Shown piece by piece: positions 25,942 to 34,963 of a DNA stretch of 64,000 nucleotides. The DNA is taken from contig NZ_JABBXH010000003.1 in the NCBI RefSeq assembly GCF_012932965.1, forward strand, positions 496,001-560,000. The letters are read 5' to 3'. The notes under the pieces were generated by a model. It was given only the letters and a program-made list of their open reading frames with translations. It made no database searches and was not told the origin of the DNA. This DNA is from Thalassotalea algicola. Lineage in GTDB: Bacteria; Pseudomonadota; Gammaproteobacteria; Enterobacterales; Alteromonadaceae. The number at the start of each line of letters is the position of its first letter. Within the stretch, counting starts at the first letter, position 1. The position numbers and the translations under genes are program-made.

Positions 25942-26022
25942 TTGCAAATTGCAAGTTAACACAGTTGGGTGTTGGTAAGTTGCTGTTATATAAGTTTATA
26001 TTTTATTGGCTTGGATTCTGCA
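25942..26022 (+). promoter_or_regulatory. Sigma-54 promoter with upstream activator site, before the acyltransferase
   Basis: TTGCA-AAT-TGCAA is at 25942-25954, the same 13 bases as at 10084. TGGCTTGGATTCTGCA at 26007-26022 has GG (26008-26009) and GC (26020-26021) 10 bases apart. The centre-to--12 distance is 73 bp. The promoter lies downstream of a possible upstream start at 25969, so that start cannot be used on this transcript. Confidence 0.77.
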
Positions 26023-26085
26023 GAAGTAAGAACACAAAACGTTTCGATATTAGAAGTGACCATGTGGGTCATTGAGGTGTTAATT

Positions 26086-26814
26086 ATGAGCAGTTTTAAT
26101 ATTCACTATGCTAAACAATGGGCAAAGACCAGTGATAATGTTTTTGCGAAATTGATTAAGGCAGGGTGGGGTGGAGTCAAAACGATTGAAATGCCTAATA
26201 TCCCTGTTTTATTTAAAATAATTTACTTATTCCATATTTGCACTAAGCAATTGGTGTCGGACTTACTACGGGTTCTTTATTTTACTCCTATCTTCAAGTC
26301 ACGTTTAGCAAACAATCCTAGAAAGCTTTACTTATATGGTGGCTTGCCAGTCGTTATTGGTAGCTTGGAGATTACCATGGGAAATAAGGTTCGTTTAGCA
26401 GCAGTAACCACAATAAGTGGACGAGCGGTTGGGCGTGAGATTCCTCAACTCCACATAGGTGATAACGTGGGTATCGGTTGGCGAACTTCGATTGCAGTTG
26501 GGGAGAAGATTTTCATAGGAGATAATGTCCGTATTGCTGGCGACTGCTACTTAGCCGGCTATCCAGGCCATCCAGTGAATGCCCAAGATAGAGCTAAAGG
26601 GTTACCTGATACTAAAACGCAAGTAGGTGATATTTTCTTACATGATGATGTCTGGTTGGCAACAGGAGTAAAAGTCATGCCAGGGGTAACCATAGGTAAA
26701 GGAACCATAGTAGCAGCGGGGAGCGTGGTGACTAAAAATCTTCCTGATTATGTATTGGCGGCAGGTGTGCCAGCTAAAGTAGTGAAATCAATTAAGGAGC
26801 AGGCTTATGGATAA
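26086..26814 (+). CDS. Hexapeptide-repeat (LbetaH) acyltransferase (SypM-like)
   Basis: This 242-residue protein has a helical N-terminal region (about 1-80) followed by left-handed beta-helix hexapeptide repeats (IGDNVGIGWRTSIAVG, IFIGDNVRIAGD, DIFLHDDVWLATGVKVMPGVTIGKGTIVAAGSVVTK) and the closing LAAGVPAKVV. It resembles WbbJ/MaaT-type O-acetyltransferases and probably acetylates the polysaccharide in the cytoplasm. The ATG at 26086 follows GAGGTG and lies 64 bases after the -12 element. A longer frame from 25969 begins upstream of that promoter. It overlaps the next gene by 8 bases. Confidence 0.9.
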   Translation: MSSFNIHYAKQWAKTSDNVFAKLIKAGWGGVKTIEMPNIPVLFKIIYLFHICTKQLVSDLLRVLYFTPIFKSRLANNPRKLYLYGGLPVVIGSLEITMGNKVRLAAVTTISGRAVGREIPQLHIGDNVGIGWRTSIAVGEKIFIGDNVRIAGDCYLAGYPGHPVNAQDRAKGLPDTKTQVGDIFLHDDVWLATGVKVMPGVTIGKGTIVAAGSVVTKNLPDYVLAAGVPAKVVKSIKEQAYG

Positions 26815-27985
26815 TACAACCATGGGAAATAGCAACTCTGTCAAAAAAGGTCGTCCTATGATTGTCTTTGGTGAAGATTGGGGCAGGCACCCTAGCTCTA
26901 CACAACACTTAGTCAATGTACTTAAGCTGCAACGAGATATAATTTGGGTAAATTCAATTGGACTAAGAAAACCGAGGATTACATGGCGAGATATCAAACG
27001 AGTTTTTAGTAAAGTAAATTCATTTTTTCAAAAGAGTAGCTCTAAACCTCTTAATCGAAGTAAAGGAGCACATCAATTTATTGTCATTGACCCGTTAGTG
27101 ATGCCATGTACAAATAATGCGCTATTACTTTGGGTTAATCGCATGCTTTTGAAGCGACAAATATCTAAGGCGTTGATGCATATTAATAGAGCTAACCTTT
27201 TAGTATGGACCTCGTTGCCAACTGCAGTTGATTACATAGGTCTACTTGGAGACTCAGCACATGTCTATTATTGCGGAGATGATTTCAGTGCTCTAGAAGG
27301 AGTAGACCATAAATTTGTTACTACTAAAGAAAAAAAGTTAGTGGCCCTTACCAAGCATGTTTTAACGGCTAGTAAGCAGCTTGCTACAAAGTTTCCATTT
27401 GCTAAAACAGCTACTATTTCTCATGGGGTAGATACTGCGCTATTTTCGCAAAAATTTGCTGATTGGCCGTATGATTTGCCCAAAGGGAAACCTATTGCTG
27501 GTTTTTATGGCAGTATTTCTGCTTGGTTAGATCAAAATATAATTCTTGAAAGTGCACAAGCACTTCCTCAATGGAATTTTGTTCTGGTGGGAAATATCGA
27601 GTGTGATGTATCTAGGCTTAAAGCTCTGGATAATGTTTATTTTATTGAGGCAAAAGCACATCAGCTATTGCCGAATTATATTAAGAACTGGCAAGTAGCA
27701 ATGTTACCTTTTTTTGATAACAAACAAATCGAGATGTGTAATCCTCTTAAATTAAAGGAATATTTAGCAAGTGGCGTGTCTATAGCGAGCACTAACTTCA
27801 ATGCGCTTGATGGCTACAGACATTTGGTTAAGGTGGTAAAAAACAGTGAACCCTTTTATCAAACAATATTAAGAGCGAATATTTGTAATAGAAAAGCCGA
27901 TATTGCAGCACGACAACAAAGTGTTGCAAATGCTTCGTGGGAACAGAGAGTTGAAGACATTGAGAATATAATAAACTTATATTAA
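26807..27985 (+). CDS. Glycosyltransferase, GT4/GumK-TuaH type (SypN-like)
   Basis: This 392-residue transferase begins with PMIVFGEDWGRHPSSTQHLV and continues with IIWVNSIGLRKPRI, VYYCGDDFSALEGVD, TISHGVDTALF, IAGFYGSISAWLDQNII and the late motif LPFFDNKQIEMCNPLKLKEYLASGVSIAST. These resemble the TuaH/GumK-like branch, in which a CGDD-type loop replaces the usual GGxE loop. The ATG at 26807 has AAGGAG 8 bases upstream and overlaps the acyltransferase by 8 bases. It is the last biosynthetic gene of the locus. Confidence 0.88.
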   Translation: MDNTTMGNSNSVKKGRPMIVFGEDWGRHPSSTQHLVNVLKLQRDIIWVNSIGLRKPRITWRDIKRVFSKVNSFFQKSSSKPLNRSKGAHQFIVIDPLVMPCTNNALLLWVNRMLLKRQISKALMHINRANLLVWTSLPTAVDYIGLLGDSAHVYYCGDDFSALEGVDHKFVTTKEKKLVALTKHVLTASKQLATKFPFAKTATISHGVDTALFSQKFADWPYDLPKGKPIAGFYGSISAWLDQNIILESAQALPQWNFVLVGNIECDVSRLKALDNVYFIEAKAHQLLPNYIKNWQVAMLPFFDNKQIEMCNPLKLKEYLASGVSIASTNFNALDGYRHLVKVVKNSEPFYQTILRANICNRKADIAARQQSVANASWEQRVEDIENIINLY

Positions 27986-28104
27986 ATATTTGTACGCAGG
28001 TTAATGTTTTCTATATATTTATCTATACGTTATTTACGATACTATTAAACTAAGTGTAGGAATTTTCCTTTTCCAAATAAATATAAGCATACGGAGAGCT
28101 TGTA

Positions 28105-29391
28105 ATGAAACCGACTATTTTACTTGTCGATGATGAGCAAGAAATTGTTAGAGCATTAAAGCGCTTACTAATGAAGAATTATCATGTTCACGCATTTAAT
28201 GAACCGTTGAAAGCTTTAGCGTTTTTTAAGGAATCGCCTACACACATTATACTTTGTGATATGAAAATGCCAGAGATGACTGGTGTAGAACTTTTGAAGG
28301 AGGCATTTCAAATAAGCCCTAAATCTCGACGTATAGTATTAACTGGTTATGCCGATGCGGAAATGGCTCAAGCGGCAATCAACTTAGGTCATGTTCATGC
28401 TTATCTGGGGAAGCCTTGGAATAATGACTATCTAATTCAAACGATAGAACGCTTGTTAGCAGAGCTAAAAGCTGAAAATAAGCGCCTTTCAACAATCAAA
28501 AAATTAAAGGAAAAAAATCAATATTTACAAAACAAAACTGACGAGGAACAATTGCTAAATACAGAGATGTTGAGCAACAGCGAAGAAGTTCAACAACAAA
28601 ATGAGCGTTTAATTGGCTCACATAACGATTTAGTGAATTTGTCGGCAAACCTAATATCAAGTCACACTCAAGATAATAATGGGCATGCAAGGCGCATTGC
28701 ACAACAAGCACGTGTGCTTTTTAATCGTTTAACGACAAAACCTGAAGTCTCTACCGCATTATATTTAGCAGGGTTGTTTTATCGTATAGCACTGACTGAA
28801 CAAGAAATAAATTTATCTAAAGTACCGTTTAATGATTTGAAGCCTCAACAACAACATTTCTGGCAAAAACTGCCTGATTTGAGTAGTGAGATTCTAAGTG
28901 AGCCCCCCATGTTTTCAGCTAGTGCGAGTATTGTGGCTAACACATATTTTGTGTGGGGAAGTAAGCATTGCCAAGTTGATGAATTGGATGGTTTGGAGGA
29001 AAAAACGGGAGCAATTGTTGATGCAGCGAAGGTGCTGTCATTAGTTGTCTTTTTTGATCTGTATATATCTGGTCAAATCGACGGCGAGAGTCACCCCCCC
29101 TTACAAGCGTTTAATAACTTGAGTCGCTTAGCTAAAAAGCTTTTCGGTCAGAGTATCGTTAATGAATTTGAAAAAATGATTTGTCATCCATCTGGCGATA
29201 ACTTATATGAAGTGCCTAAAACAGTTTCTCAATTAAAAGTCGGGGAAATATTAGCTCAAGATGTATTTGATAAATTAGAGCAGTGCTTGTTGACACGACA
29301 CACTGAATTAACGGAAATGTACATAGATTCCTTGAAATCATTACAAGAAGAAACCAAACAAAAGCTTATTATTTATACTCATAGCACCTAA
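28105..29391 (+). CDS. Response regulator with degenerate HD-GYP output domain
   Basis: This 428-residue protein has an N-terminal REC (about 4-120; phospho-acceptor Asp in ILCDMKMPEMTG; LTGYADAE; GKPW), a coiled coil (about 125-190) and an RpfG-like C-terminal module. Its HD-GYP hallmarks are gone. AGLFYRIAL stands where ALLHDIGKI is expected, no GYP motif is present near residue 275, and GEILAQDVFDK retains the usual distal 'G.VLA.D.y' block. It should not hydrolyse c-di-GMP. HnoD of the Shewanella H-NOX pathway has the same REC plus degenerate HD-GYP layout and modulates a c-di-GMP phosphodiesterase. H-NOX lies 27 kb to the left, so this is a candidate HnoD-like protein. It has no sigma-54 element upstream. 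Confidence 0.9.
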   Translation: MKPTILLVDDEQEIVRALKRLLMKNYHVHAFNEPLKALAFFKESPTHIILCDMKMPEMTGVELLKEAFQISPKSRRIVLTGYADAEMAQAAINLGHVHAYLGKPWNNDYLIQTIERLLAELKAENKRLSTIKKLKEKNQYLQNKTDEEQLLNTEMLSNSEEVQQQNERLIGSHNDLVNLSANLISSHTQDNNGHARRIAQQARVLFNRLTTKPEVSTALYLAGLFYRIALTEQEINLSKVPFNDLKPQQQHFWQKLPDLSSEILSEPPMFSASASIVANTYFVWGSKHCQVDELDGLEEKTGAIVDAAKVLSLVVFFDLYISGQIDGESHPPLQAFNNLSRLAKKLFGQSIVNEFEKMICHPSGDNLYEVPKTVSQLKVGEILAQDVFDKLEQCLLTRHTELTEMYIDSLKSLQEETKQKLIIYTHST

Positions 29392-29425
29392 AAAAACAAT
29401 TCCAATGAGCAGTAAACTCGGGCTA

Positions 29426-30040
29426 TTAAAACATTACGTTTACACCTAACAGAAGCTCACTTTGTATCCATATTTCGCTTTCTATGAAAATTGCACATTC
29501 GGTACTGTCGCAAAAAACCTCACTTTCAGAGTCGAAAAATGTACCGTATATTCGGCCGCCTATAAATATCTTCATATTTTCAGAGAGACTCAATTTGCTA
29601 TTAAGTCCAAGACTGGCTGAGAAGTTAGTTTCACTGTTTAAATGTTTTGCGTTTGGTGATAAATGCGTGAAGCCTACTCCACCTGAAAGCCAGAAAGGTA
29701 CAATGCCATTGCTTAGTTTAATATTGCCACCAAGATGTACATAACTAATCGCAACTTCAGAGCCATGTAACTCTGCTAAGTTTGTGTCGAAATTAGAAAC
29801 GTAATGACTAATCAATAACTCTCCTTGCCTGTTATGATCATAGTGCCATGCGGCGATTAGCCCATACCCATTTTTATCTTCTAGCCTTATAGTATTGTCG
29901 CCAGCAATTTCGTCAAAATCTCCTCCTAGTCGGTAGCTAGTAAAAGGTGTAAATTCAAATGTAGATTTTGCCTTTTCTTGAGCGCAAACAATATAAGGTA
30001 GCACTAGTAATATGCAAGCAACTAATAGGGAAGTGTGCAT
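29426..30040 (-). CDS. Outer-membrane beta-barrel protein
   Basis: This 204-residue protein has a Sec signal peptide (MHTSLLVACILLVLPYIVCA, cleavage near residue 20). Alternating-hydrophobicity strands follow, such as YGLIAAWHYDHNRQGELLIS, VAISYVHLGGNIKL, VPFWLSGGVGFTHLS and MKIFIGGRIYGTFF. It ends in Phe (LLGVNVMF), the usual outer-membrane insertion signal. The size fits an 8-stranded OmpW/OmpX-like barrel. Two Cys residues (EVFCDSTECAIF) may form a disulphide in a late loop. It lies convergent to the response regulator gene, 34 bases away. Function is unknown. Confidence 0.8.
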   Translation of the reverse strand: MHTSLLVACILLVLPYIVCAQEKAKSTFEFTPFTSYRLGGDFDEIAGDNTIRLEDKNGYGLIAAWHYDHNRQGELLISHYVSNFDTNLAELHGSEVAISYVHLGGNIKLSNGIVPFWLSGGVGFTHLSPNAKHLNSETNFSASLGLNSKLSLSENMKIFIGGRIYGTFFDSESEVFCDSTECAIFIESEIWIQSELLLGVNVMF

Positions 30041-30084
30041 CGAGATTTCCGATTTTATTTTTGTTTAGTATTTGCCGGGTGCAT

Positions 30085-30115
30085 AAAAAAATCCAGCATG
30101 GAAGCTGGATTTTTA
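30085..30115 (-). terminator. Terminator after rpoD
   Basis: The inverted repeat AAAAATCCAGC / GCTGGATTTTT is centred near 30100 and lies 27 bases after the rpoD stop. It is flanked by A and T tracts, so it can act in both directions. Confidence 0.88.
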
Positions 30116-30141
30116 AATGTTTGAATAAATTTGCTAGAAGT

Positions 30142-31992
30142 TTACTCGCCGTCTAAGAAGCTCTTCAGTTGCTCAGAACGAGAAGGGTGGCGCAATTTAC
30201 GTAACGCTTTCGCTTCGATTTGACGAATACGCTCACGTGTTACGTCAAACTGCTTACCTACTTCTTCTAGTGTATGGTCAGTATTCATATCAATACCGAA
30301 GCGCATACGAAGTACTTTAGCTTCACGTGCTGTTAAACCCGCTAGTACTTCATGAGTAGCATGCTTAAGGTTTTCAGACGTAGCAGAATCAACTGGTAAT
30401 TCACCGCTACCATCTTCAATAAAGTCACCTAAGTGCGAATCTTCATCGTCACCAATTGGTGTTTCCATTGAAATCGGCTCTTTAGCTATTTTCAATACCT
30501 TACGAATTTTGTCTTCCGGCATGATCATGCGTTCAGCTAACTCTTCAGGAGTCGGTTCACGACCCATTTCTTGAAGCATTTGGCGAGAAATACGATTAAG
30601 TTTGTTAATCGTTTCAATCATGTGCACTGGAATACGAATAGTACGCGCTTGGTCAGCAATTGAACGAGTAATTGCCTGACGAATCCACCATGTTGCATAA
30701 GTAGAGAACTTATAACCACGACGGTATTCGAACTTATCAACCGCTTTCATCAAACCAATATTACCTTCTTGGATAAGATCTAAGAATTGTAAACCACGGT
30801 TGGTGTATTTTTTAGCAATTGAAATAACAAGACGTAAGTTCGCTTCTACCATTTCTTTCTTCGCACGGCGGGCTTTCGCCTCACCAATCGACATACGACG
30901 GTTGATGTCTTTGATGCCATGTACGTTTAAGAAAGTTTCTTCCTCAAGTTGTTTAAGCTTAAGTACGCTACGTTCAACTTCCAACTCAATGTCTGAAAGT
31001 CTTGATGAGTATGACTCACCTGCAGCTTTTTGCGCTTCAAACCATTCTAGGCAAGTTTCGTTACCAGGGAATACTTTGATAAAGGTTGCTTTTGGCATAC
31101 CTGCACCGACAACACAGTGCTTCATGATTAGACGTTCTTGAACACGTAAACGGTCCATAACGTCGCGCATGTTTTTAACTAGCTTGTCGAATACTTTTGG
31201 TACTAAGCGGAACTCTTTGAAAACTTCAGCAATTGTATCTATAGCTGCTTGGGCATCTGCATGACCGCGACCTTTAGCATCAATAACTTTATTTGCTGCT
31301 TCATAAGCATCACGAAGCGCATCAAATTTTTCTTTTGCTTGCTCAGGACAAGGACCAGTGTCGACTTCTTCCTCGTCTTCATCATCGTCACTTTTCTCTA
31401 AGTCAGAATCTTCATCAGCTAATTCGTCTTCTGAAAGCTCAGAACCAACGTGTGTTGCGGCAGCAGCTACATCTTCATCTTCAGCGTCTGGGTCTAAGAA
31501 GCCTACGATAATGTCACTTAAACGAATTTCTTCCGCAACAAAATTATCCCATTGTTCTAACAGGAAGTTAATTGCTGGTGGATATTCTGCAACAGAGCGT
31601 TGAACTTCTTTAATGCCTTCTTCAATACGTTTAGCGATTACAATTTCGCCTTTACGTGTAAGAAGCTCAACCGTACCCATTTCACGCATATACATACGTA
31701 CAGGATCAGTTGTGCGGCCAATTTCACTTTCTACCGTAGCTAGTGCTTGGGCAGCGGCTTCAGCAGCATCTTCATCTGTGTTGGCCTCGCTCATCATCAA
31801 GGTATCGGTATCAGGTGCATTTTCAAATACCTGAATACCCATGTCATTGATCATGCGAATGATATCTTCTACTTGATCCGAATCGATAATATCTTGAGGG
31901 AGGTGATCGTTAACTTCTGCAAAAGTTAAATAACCTTGTTCTTTACCCTTAGTTATTAACTCTTTAAGTCTAGATTGTGGGGCTTGATCCAT
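30142..31992 (-). CDS. rpoD: RNA polymerase primary sigma factor sigma-70
   Basis: This 616-residue housekeeping sigma factor has region 1.1 ([20 protein letters not shown]), a conserved 1.2 segment ([12 protein letters not shown]), a highly acidic non-conserved insert (about 175-215) and region 2 ([32 protein letters not shown]). Region 3 and the region 4.2 helix-turn-helix ([20 protein letters not shown]) follow. The length is typical of gammaproteobacteria. AGGTGG precedes the ATG. It is the last gene of the rpsU-yqeY-dnaG-rpoD cluster, with a terminator downstream. Confidence 0.98.
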   Translation of the reverse strand: MDQAPQSRLKELITKGKEQGYLTFAEVNDHLPQDIIDSDQVEDIIRMINDMGIQVFENAPDTDTLMMSEANTDEDAAEAAAQALATVESEIGRTTDPVRMYMREMGTVELLTRKGEIVIAKRIEEGIKEVQRSVAEYPPAINFLLEQWDNFVAEEIRLSDIIVGFLDPDAEDEDVAAAATHVGSELSEDELADEDSDLEKSDDDEDEEEVDTGPCPEQAKEKFDALRDAYEAANKVIDAKGRGHADAQAAIDTIAEVFKEFRLVPKVFDKLVKNMRDVMDRLRVQERLIMKHCVVGAGMPKATFIKVFPGNETCLEWFEAQKAAGESYSSRLSDIELEVERSVLKLKQLEEETFLNVHGIKDINRRMSIGEAKARRAKKEMVEANLRLVISIAKKYTNRGLQFLDLIQEGNIGLMKAVDKFEYRRGYKFSTYATWWIRQAITRSIADQARTIRIPVHMIETINKLNRISRQMLQEMGREPTPEELAERMIMPEDKIRKVLKIAKEPISMETPIGDDEDSHLGDFIEDGSGELPVDSATSENLKHATHEVLAGLTAREAKVLRMRFGIDMNTDHTLEEVGKQFDVTRERIRQIEAKALRKLRHPSRSEQLKSFLDGE

Positions 31993-32106
31993 CGACGAAT
32001 GTCCACCTATATATGGCTATCAAATTTTAAACAGTAAGCGGTGAATTTTAGCAAGTTGGTGATAAAATTACCAGCGGTTTAATAATGTTTTATATTATTA
32101 ATGTTG

Positions 32107-33870
32107 TCAGTTTTGCTCATTAAGCAAAGTCTGTAATTCTCTTTTTTCTTCAGGTGTTAACTGATTTAAACGTGCTTTTTGAAGCAGTACTTCAGTTCTT
32201 TGTTCAACTAAAGTATTAAGGAGCTTTTCAATACTATCAAGAAAAACGTCTTCGGCATTGCCACTGTCAATCTGATGTTCCCAGATAAGTAACTTAGCTA
32301 ATTGCTTGCCTTCTTGTCTCTCTCGGAAAAGCTCAATAATTTGTCCACTGTTTATGTGGGGGTTACTTGCACAAATTGCAAGTAATTCGTTAAATAAAGC
32401 CATACCTGGCATGTCTAAATGCGCTAATACTGAGGCATTTGGTAAACATGAAACGAGCTGAGGTTTCTCTAAAAGCAATGCAATAGCTAACCTAACAGGG
32501 GTTGCTCTAGTGGTTTTTCTAACATTTTTAGTTTTATTGGCTTGAGCGCTCGATTGAGTCATTTGTTTAGCAAGGTGATCACCACCGGTACCAAAACTAT
32601 TGGCAAGTTCATTGATCAAAGACTCTTTTAATACGCTATCAGGCATTTTATTGACATAAGGCTGGAATGAATCGGCTAAAGCCGCTCGGCCTTCTAAACT
32701 TGTCATGTCAATTTTCGCAATGAGGTTTTCAAGCAAAAATCGTGAGAGCGGTTGGGCATTATCTAAGATTTGTTCAAATGTTTGTTGCCCTTGTTGACGA
32801 ATTAAACTATCAGGGTCTTCACCATCGGGTAAGAAAACAAATTTCAGTGAAATACCATCGCGTATTAGCGGAAGCGCGTTATCCATTGCCCGCCAAGCTG
32901 CTTCTCTTCCTGCTCTATCTCCGTCGTAACAGCAGATGACTTCAGTGACGGTTCGAAATAGCGTTTGTAATTGTTCAGGAGTAGTTGATGTGCCTAAAGA
33001 AGCAACGGCATAATCAACGCCATGTTGTGCCAGTGCAACAACGTCCATATAACCTTCAACAACGACTAATCGCGTTAAGTTTTTATTTGCTTGTTTTGCT
33101 TCAAACAAGCCATAAAGCTCTTGGCCTTTATGGTAAATACGTGTTTCCGGTGAGTTTAAATATTTTGGCGTACCATCGCCAAGTACTCGTCCACCAAAAC
33201 CGATGACACGACCGCGTTTGTCACGAATAGGAAACATAATACGCCCACGGAATCTATCGTAAGGTCGCCCTTTGTCGCCATCAATGGCCATACCTAGATC
33301 AACGAGTTGTCTAGAGTTTTGGCCATTATTGGCAAAGGCATTCATCATGCCATCCCAATTATCCGAAATGTAACCGATACCGAAGCGCTTAGCAATTTCA
33401 CCACTTAGACCACGGCCTTTTAGGTAATTAATAGCGACATCTTTGTCTTGTGCAACGCGAAGTTGTTGCTGATAAAAACGCGATATTTGCTCCATGATTT
33501 GATAATCATCTTGCTTTTGTTGTTGTGCTTGTGCGTATTTTCGTTGTTGCTCTGGCGTATGTTGTTTTTCGTCGCGTTCGACTTCCATTCCGTTTAGGGA
33601 AGCAAGTTCTTCTATCGCATCGACAAACTCTAATCGGTCATATTCCATTAAAAATGAAATGGCATTGCCGTGTTCGCCACAGCCGAAGCAATGATAAAAC
33701 TGTTTATCAGGACTAACACTAAAAGAAGGTGACTTTTCAGTGTGGAATGGACAACAAGCTTGGTAGTTTTTTCCCGCTTTTTTTAACGTGACACGAGAAT
33801 TGATTAGCTCAACGATATCAGTTCGAGCTAATAGGTCATCGATAAACTGTCTTGGAATTAATCCTGCCAT
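32107..33870 (-). CDS. dnaG: DNA primase
   Basis: This 587-residue primase makes RNA primers for replication. It has an N-terminal CHC2 zinc finger (CPFHTEKSPSFSVSPDKQFY then HCFGCG), an RNA-polymerase core with the TOPRIM motifs (LVVVEGYMDVVALAQHG; VICCYDGDRAGREAAWRAM) and a helical C-terminal DnaB-binding region (about 440-587). It lies between yqeY (terminator in between) and rpoD, with 114 bases to rpoD, as expected for the macromolecular synthesis operon. Confidence 0.98.
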   Translation of the reverse strand: MAGLIPRQFIDDLLARTDIVELINSRVTLKKAGKNYQACCPFHTEKSPSFSVSPDKQFYHCFGCGEHGNAISFLMEYDRLEFVDAIEELASLNGMEVERDEKQHTPEQQRKYAQAQQQKQDDYQIMEQISRFYQQQLRVAQDKDVAINYLKGRGLSGEIAKRFGIGYISDNWDGMMNAFANNGQNSRQLVDLGMAIDGDKGRPYDRFRGRIMFPIRDKRGRVIGFGGRVLGDGTPKYLNSPETRIYHKGQELYGLFEAKQANKNLTRLVVVEGYMDVVALAQHGVDYAVASLGTSTTPEQLQTLFRTVTEVICCYDGDRAGREAAWRAMDNALPLIRDGISLKFVFLPDGEDPDSLIRQQGQQTFEQILDNAQPLSRFLLENLIAKIDMTSLEGRAALADSFQPYVNKMPDSVLKESLINELANSFGTGGDHLAKQMTQSSAQANKTKNVRKTTRATPVRLAIALLLEKPQLVSCLPNASVLAHLDMPGMALFNELLAICASNPHINSGQIIELFRERQEGKQLAKLLIWEHQIDSGNAEDVFLDSIEKLLNTLVEQRTEVLLQKARLNQLTPEEKRELQTLLNEQN

Positions 33871-33954
33871 GAAAACTTACTTAGGAACTCTTGTCATTAT
33901 AATTATTGTTTAGCTAACAGCAGAAATCGAGCTGATAGGGAAAAGCATTCTACA

Positions 33955-33988
33955 TAAAAAAACCGCGATGCAAAACATCGCGGTTTCT
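33955..33988 (-). terminator. Terminator between yqeY and dnaG
   Basis: The repeat AAACCGCGATG / CATCGCGGTTT has a 4-base loop, with an A run on the left (a T run on the minus strand). It lies just after the yqeY stop and before dnaG. It parallels the known terminator between rpsU and dnaG in E. coli and should lower dnaG-rpoD expression relative to rpsU. Confidence 0.88.
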
Positions 33989-34016
33989 TTATATTTTTAT
34001 AACTGTTTTAAAACGG

Positions 34017-34463
34017 TTATGCGTTTAAAGCTGCTCTAACCTTACCACTAACAGCGCCTAAATCGGCTTTACCTTGCATAGCAGGTTTTAATACTGCCAT
34101 TACCTTGCCCATGTCAGCCATTGAGCTGGCACCGACTTCAGTGATGGTGGCAGAAATCATTTCTTGAATTTCTGCATTGGTAAGGGGGGCTGGTAGAAAT
34201 GCTTCTAATGCTGCAACTTCTGCTGCTTCATTAGCGGCTAATTCATCTCGGCCACCTTCAGTGTACATGGCAATCGATTCTTTACGCTGCTTAACCATTT
34301 TGGTTAATACAGCAATTACAGCTGCATCATCTGGTGCAATGTTGTTATCGATTTCTGCTTGCTTAATAGCTGATATTGCCATGCGAATAGCACCAAGTTT
34401 AATTTTTTCCTTGGCACGCATAGCGTTTTTCATTTCATCTTTAAGTTGTTCAAGCAATTTCAT
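34017..34463 (-). CDS. yqeY: GatB/YqeY domain protein
   Basis: This 148-residue protein consists of a single YqeY domain related to the C-terminal tail of GatB. It has the typical start MKLLEQLKDEMKNAMRAKEKIKLGAIRMAISAIKQAEID and the end VMAVLKPAMQGKADLGAVSGKVRAAL. Its exact role is unknown; in GatB this domain helps bind tRNA. It lies 44 bases after rpsU and is co-transcribed with it, a gene order shared by many proteobacteria. Confidence 0.95.
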   Translation of the reverse strand: MKLLEQLKDEMKNAMRAKEKIKLGAIRMAISAIKQAEIDNNIAPDDAAVIAVLTKMVKQRKESIAMYTEGGRDELAANEAAEVAALEAFLPAPLTNAEIQEMISATITEVGASSMADMGKVMAVLKPAMQGKADLGAVSGKVRAALNA

Positions 34464-34507
34464 GCGACAGTCTCAAGCAATTTGACTAATACAGAATAAA
34501 TCTGTGA

Positions 34508-34723
34508 TTAGTACATGCGAACGCGACGAGCGTTTTCGCGAGAAAGTTTCTTAGCTGCACGCTTAACTGCTGCTGCTTTTTTACGCTTACGTTCCCAAGT
34601 CGGCTTTTCGTATGACTCGCGACGACGTACTTCTGAAAGGATTCCTGCTTTCTCACAAGAACGTTTGAAACGACGTAAAGCTACGTCAAATGGTTCGTTT
34701 TCTCTTACTTTAATTACTGGCAT
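34508..34723 (-). CDS. rpsU: 30S ribosomal protein S21
   Basis: This 71-residue, very basic protein ([34 protein letters not shown]) matches S21 in full. S21 binds the 30S platform and helps initiation. It heads the rpsU-yqeY-dnaG-rpoD cluster, has its own promoter upstream, and is divergent from tsaD. Confidence 0.98.
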   Translation of the reverse strand: MPVIKVRENEPFDVALRRFKRSCEKAGILSEVRRRESYEKPTWERKRKKAAAVKRAAKKLSRENARRVRMY

Positions 34724-34808
34724 GTGCCTTGTACCTTAAAAATTTCTATATAAATCTACAAACGCTTTGTAACGTTTATACGCTCATATTGGTTTAATTG
34801 GGGCGCGC

Positions 34809-34837
34809 ATAATATGCCGAAATGAGAGGTTTGTAAA
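34809..34837 (-). promoter_or_regulatory. Sigma-70 promoter of the rpsU operon
   Basis: Read on the minus strand: -35 TTTACA (34837-34832), a 17-base spacer and -10 TATTAT (34814-34809). The spacing is ideal. It leaves a 5' leader of roughly 80 bases before rpsU. Confidence 0.6.
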
Positions 34838-34963
34838 GTCAAAACACCGTTTGATTACTAAAAGTTATAAAAAACTTTTAGATAGACTTCTTGATTAGAG
34901 TTATTGGTTATTAGCTGGTAAAATTCCGTCAACTTTTTTAGGCACAATAAACAGCTTTAATTT

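Noticed and set aside
25969-26085. N-terminal extension of the acyltransferase frame
   Set aside because: It overlaps a sigma-54 promoter and lacks a good ribosome site; the start at 26086 is better.
31293-31603. Ser-rich and His/Leu-rich plus-strand frames opposite rpoD
   Set aside because: They are the complement of the acidic repeat region of rpoD; the low-complexity composition explains the open frames.
32372-32390. TTGCA...TGCAA-like repeat inside dnaG
   Set aside because: The spacing is 5 bases, not 3, it lies within coding sequence, and no -24/-12 element follows. Treated as chance.
34858-34881. 9-bp inverted repeat CTAAAAGTT/AACTTTTAG between rpsU and tsaD
   Set aside because: Wholly AT-rich apart from the ends, and could be chance in a divergent promoter region; no function assigned.
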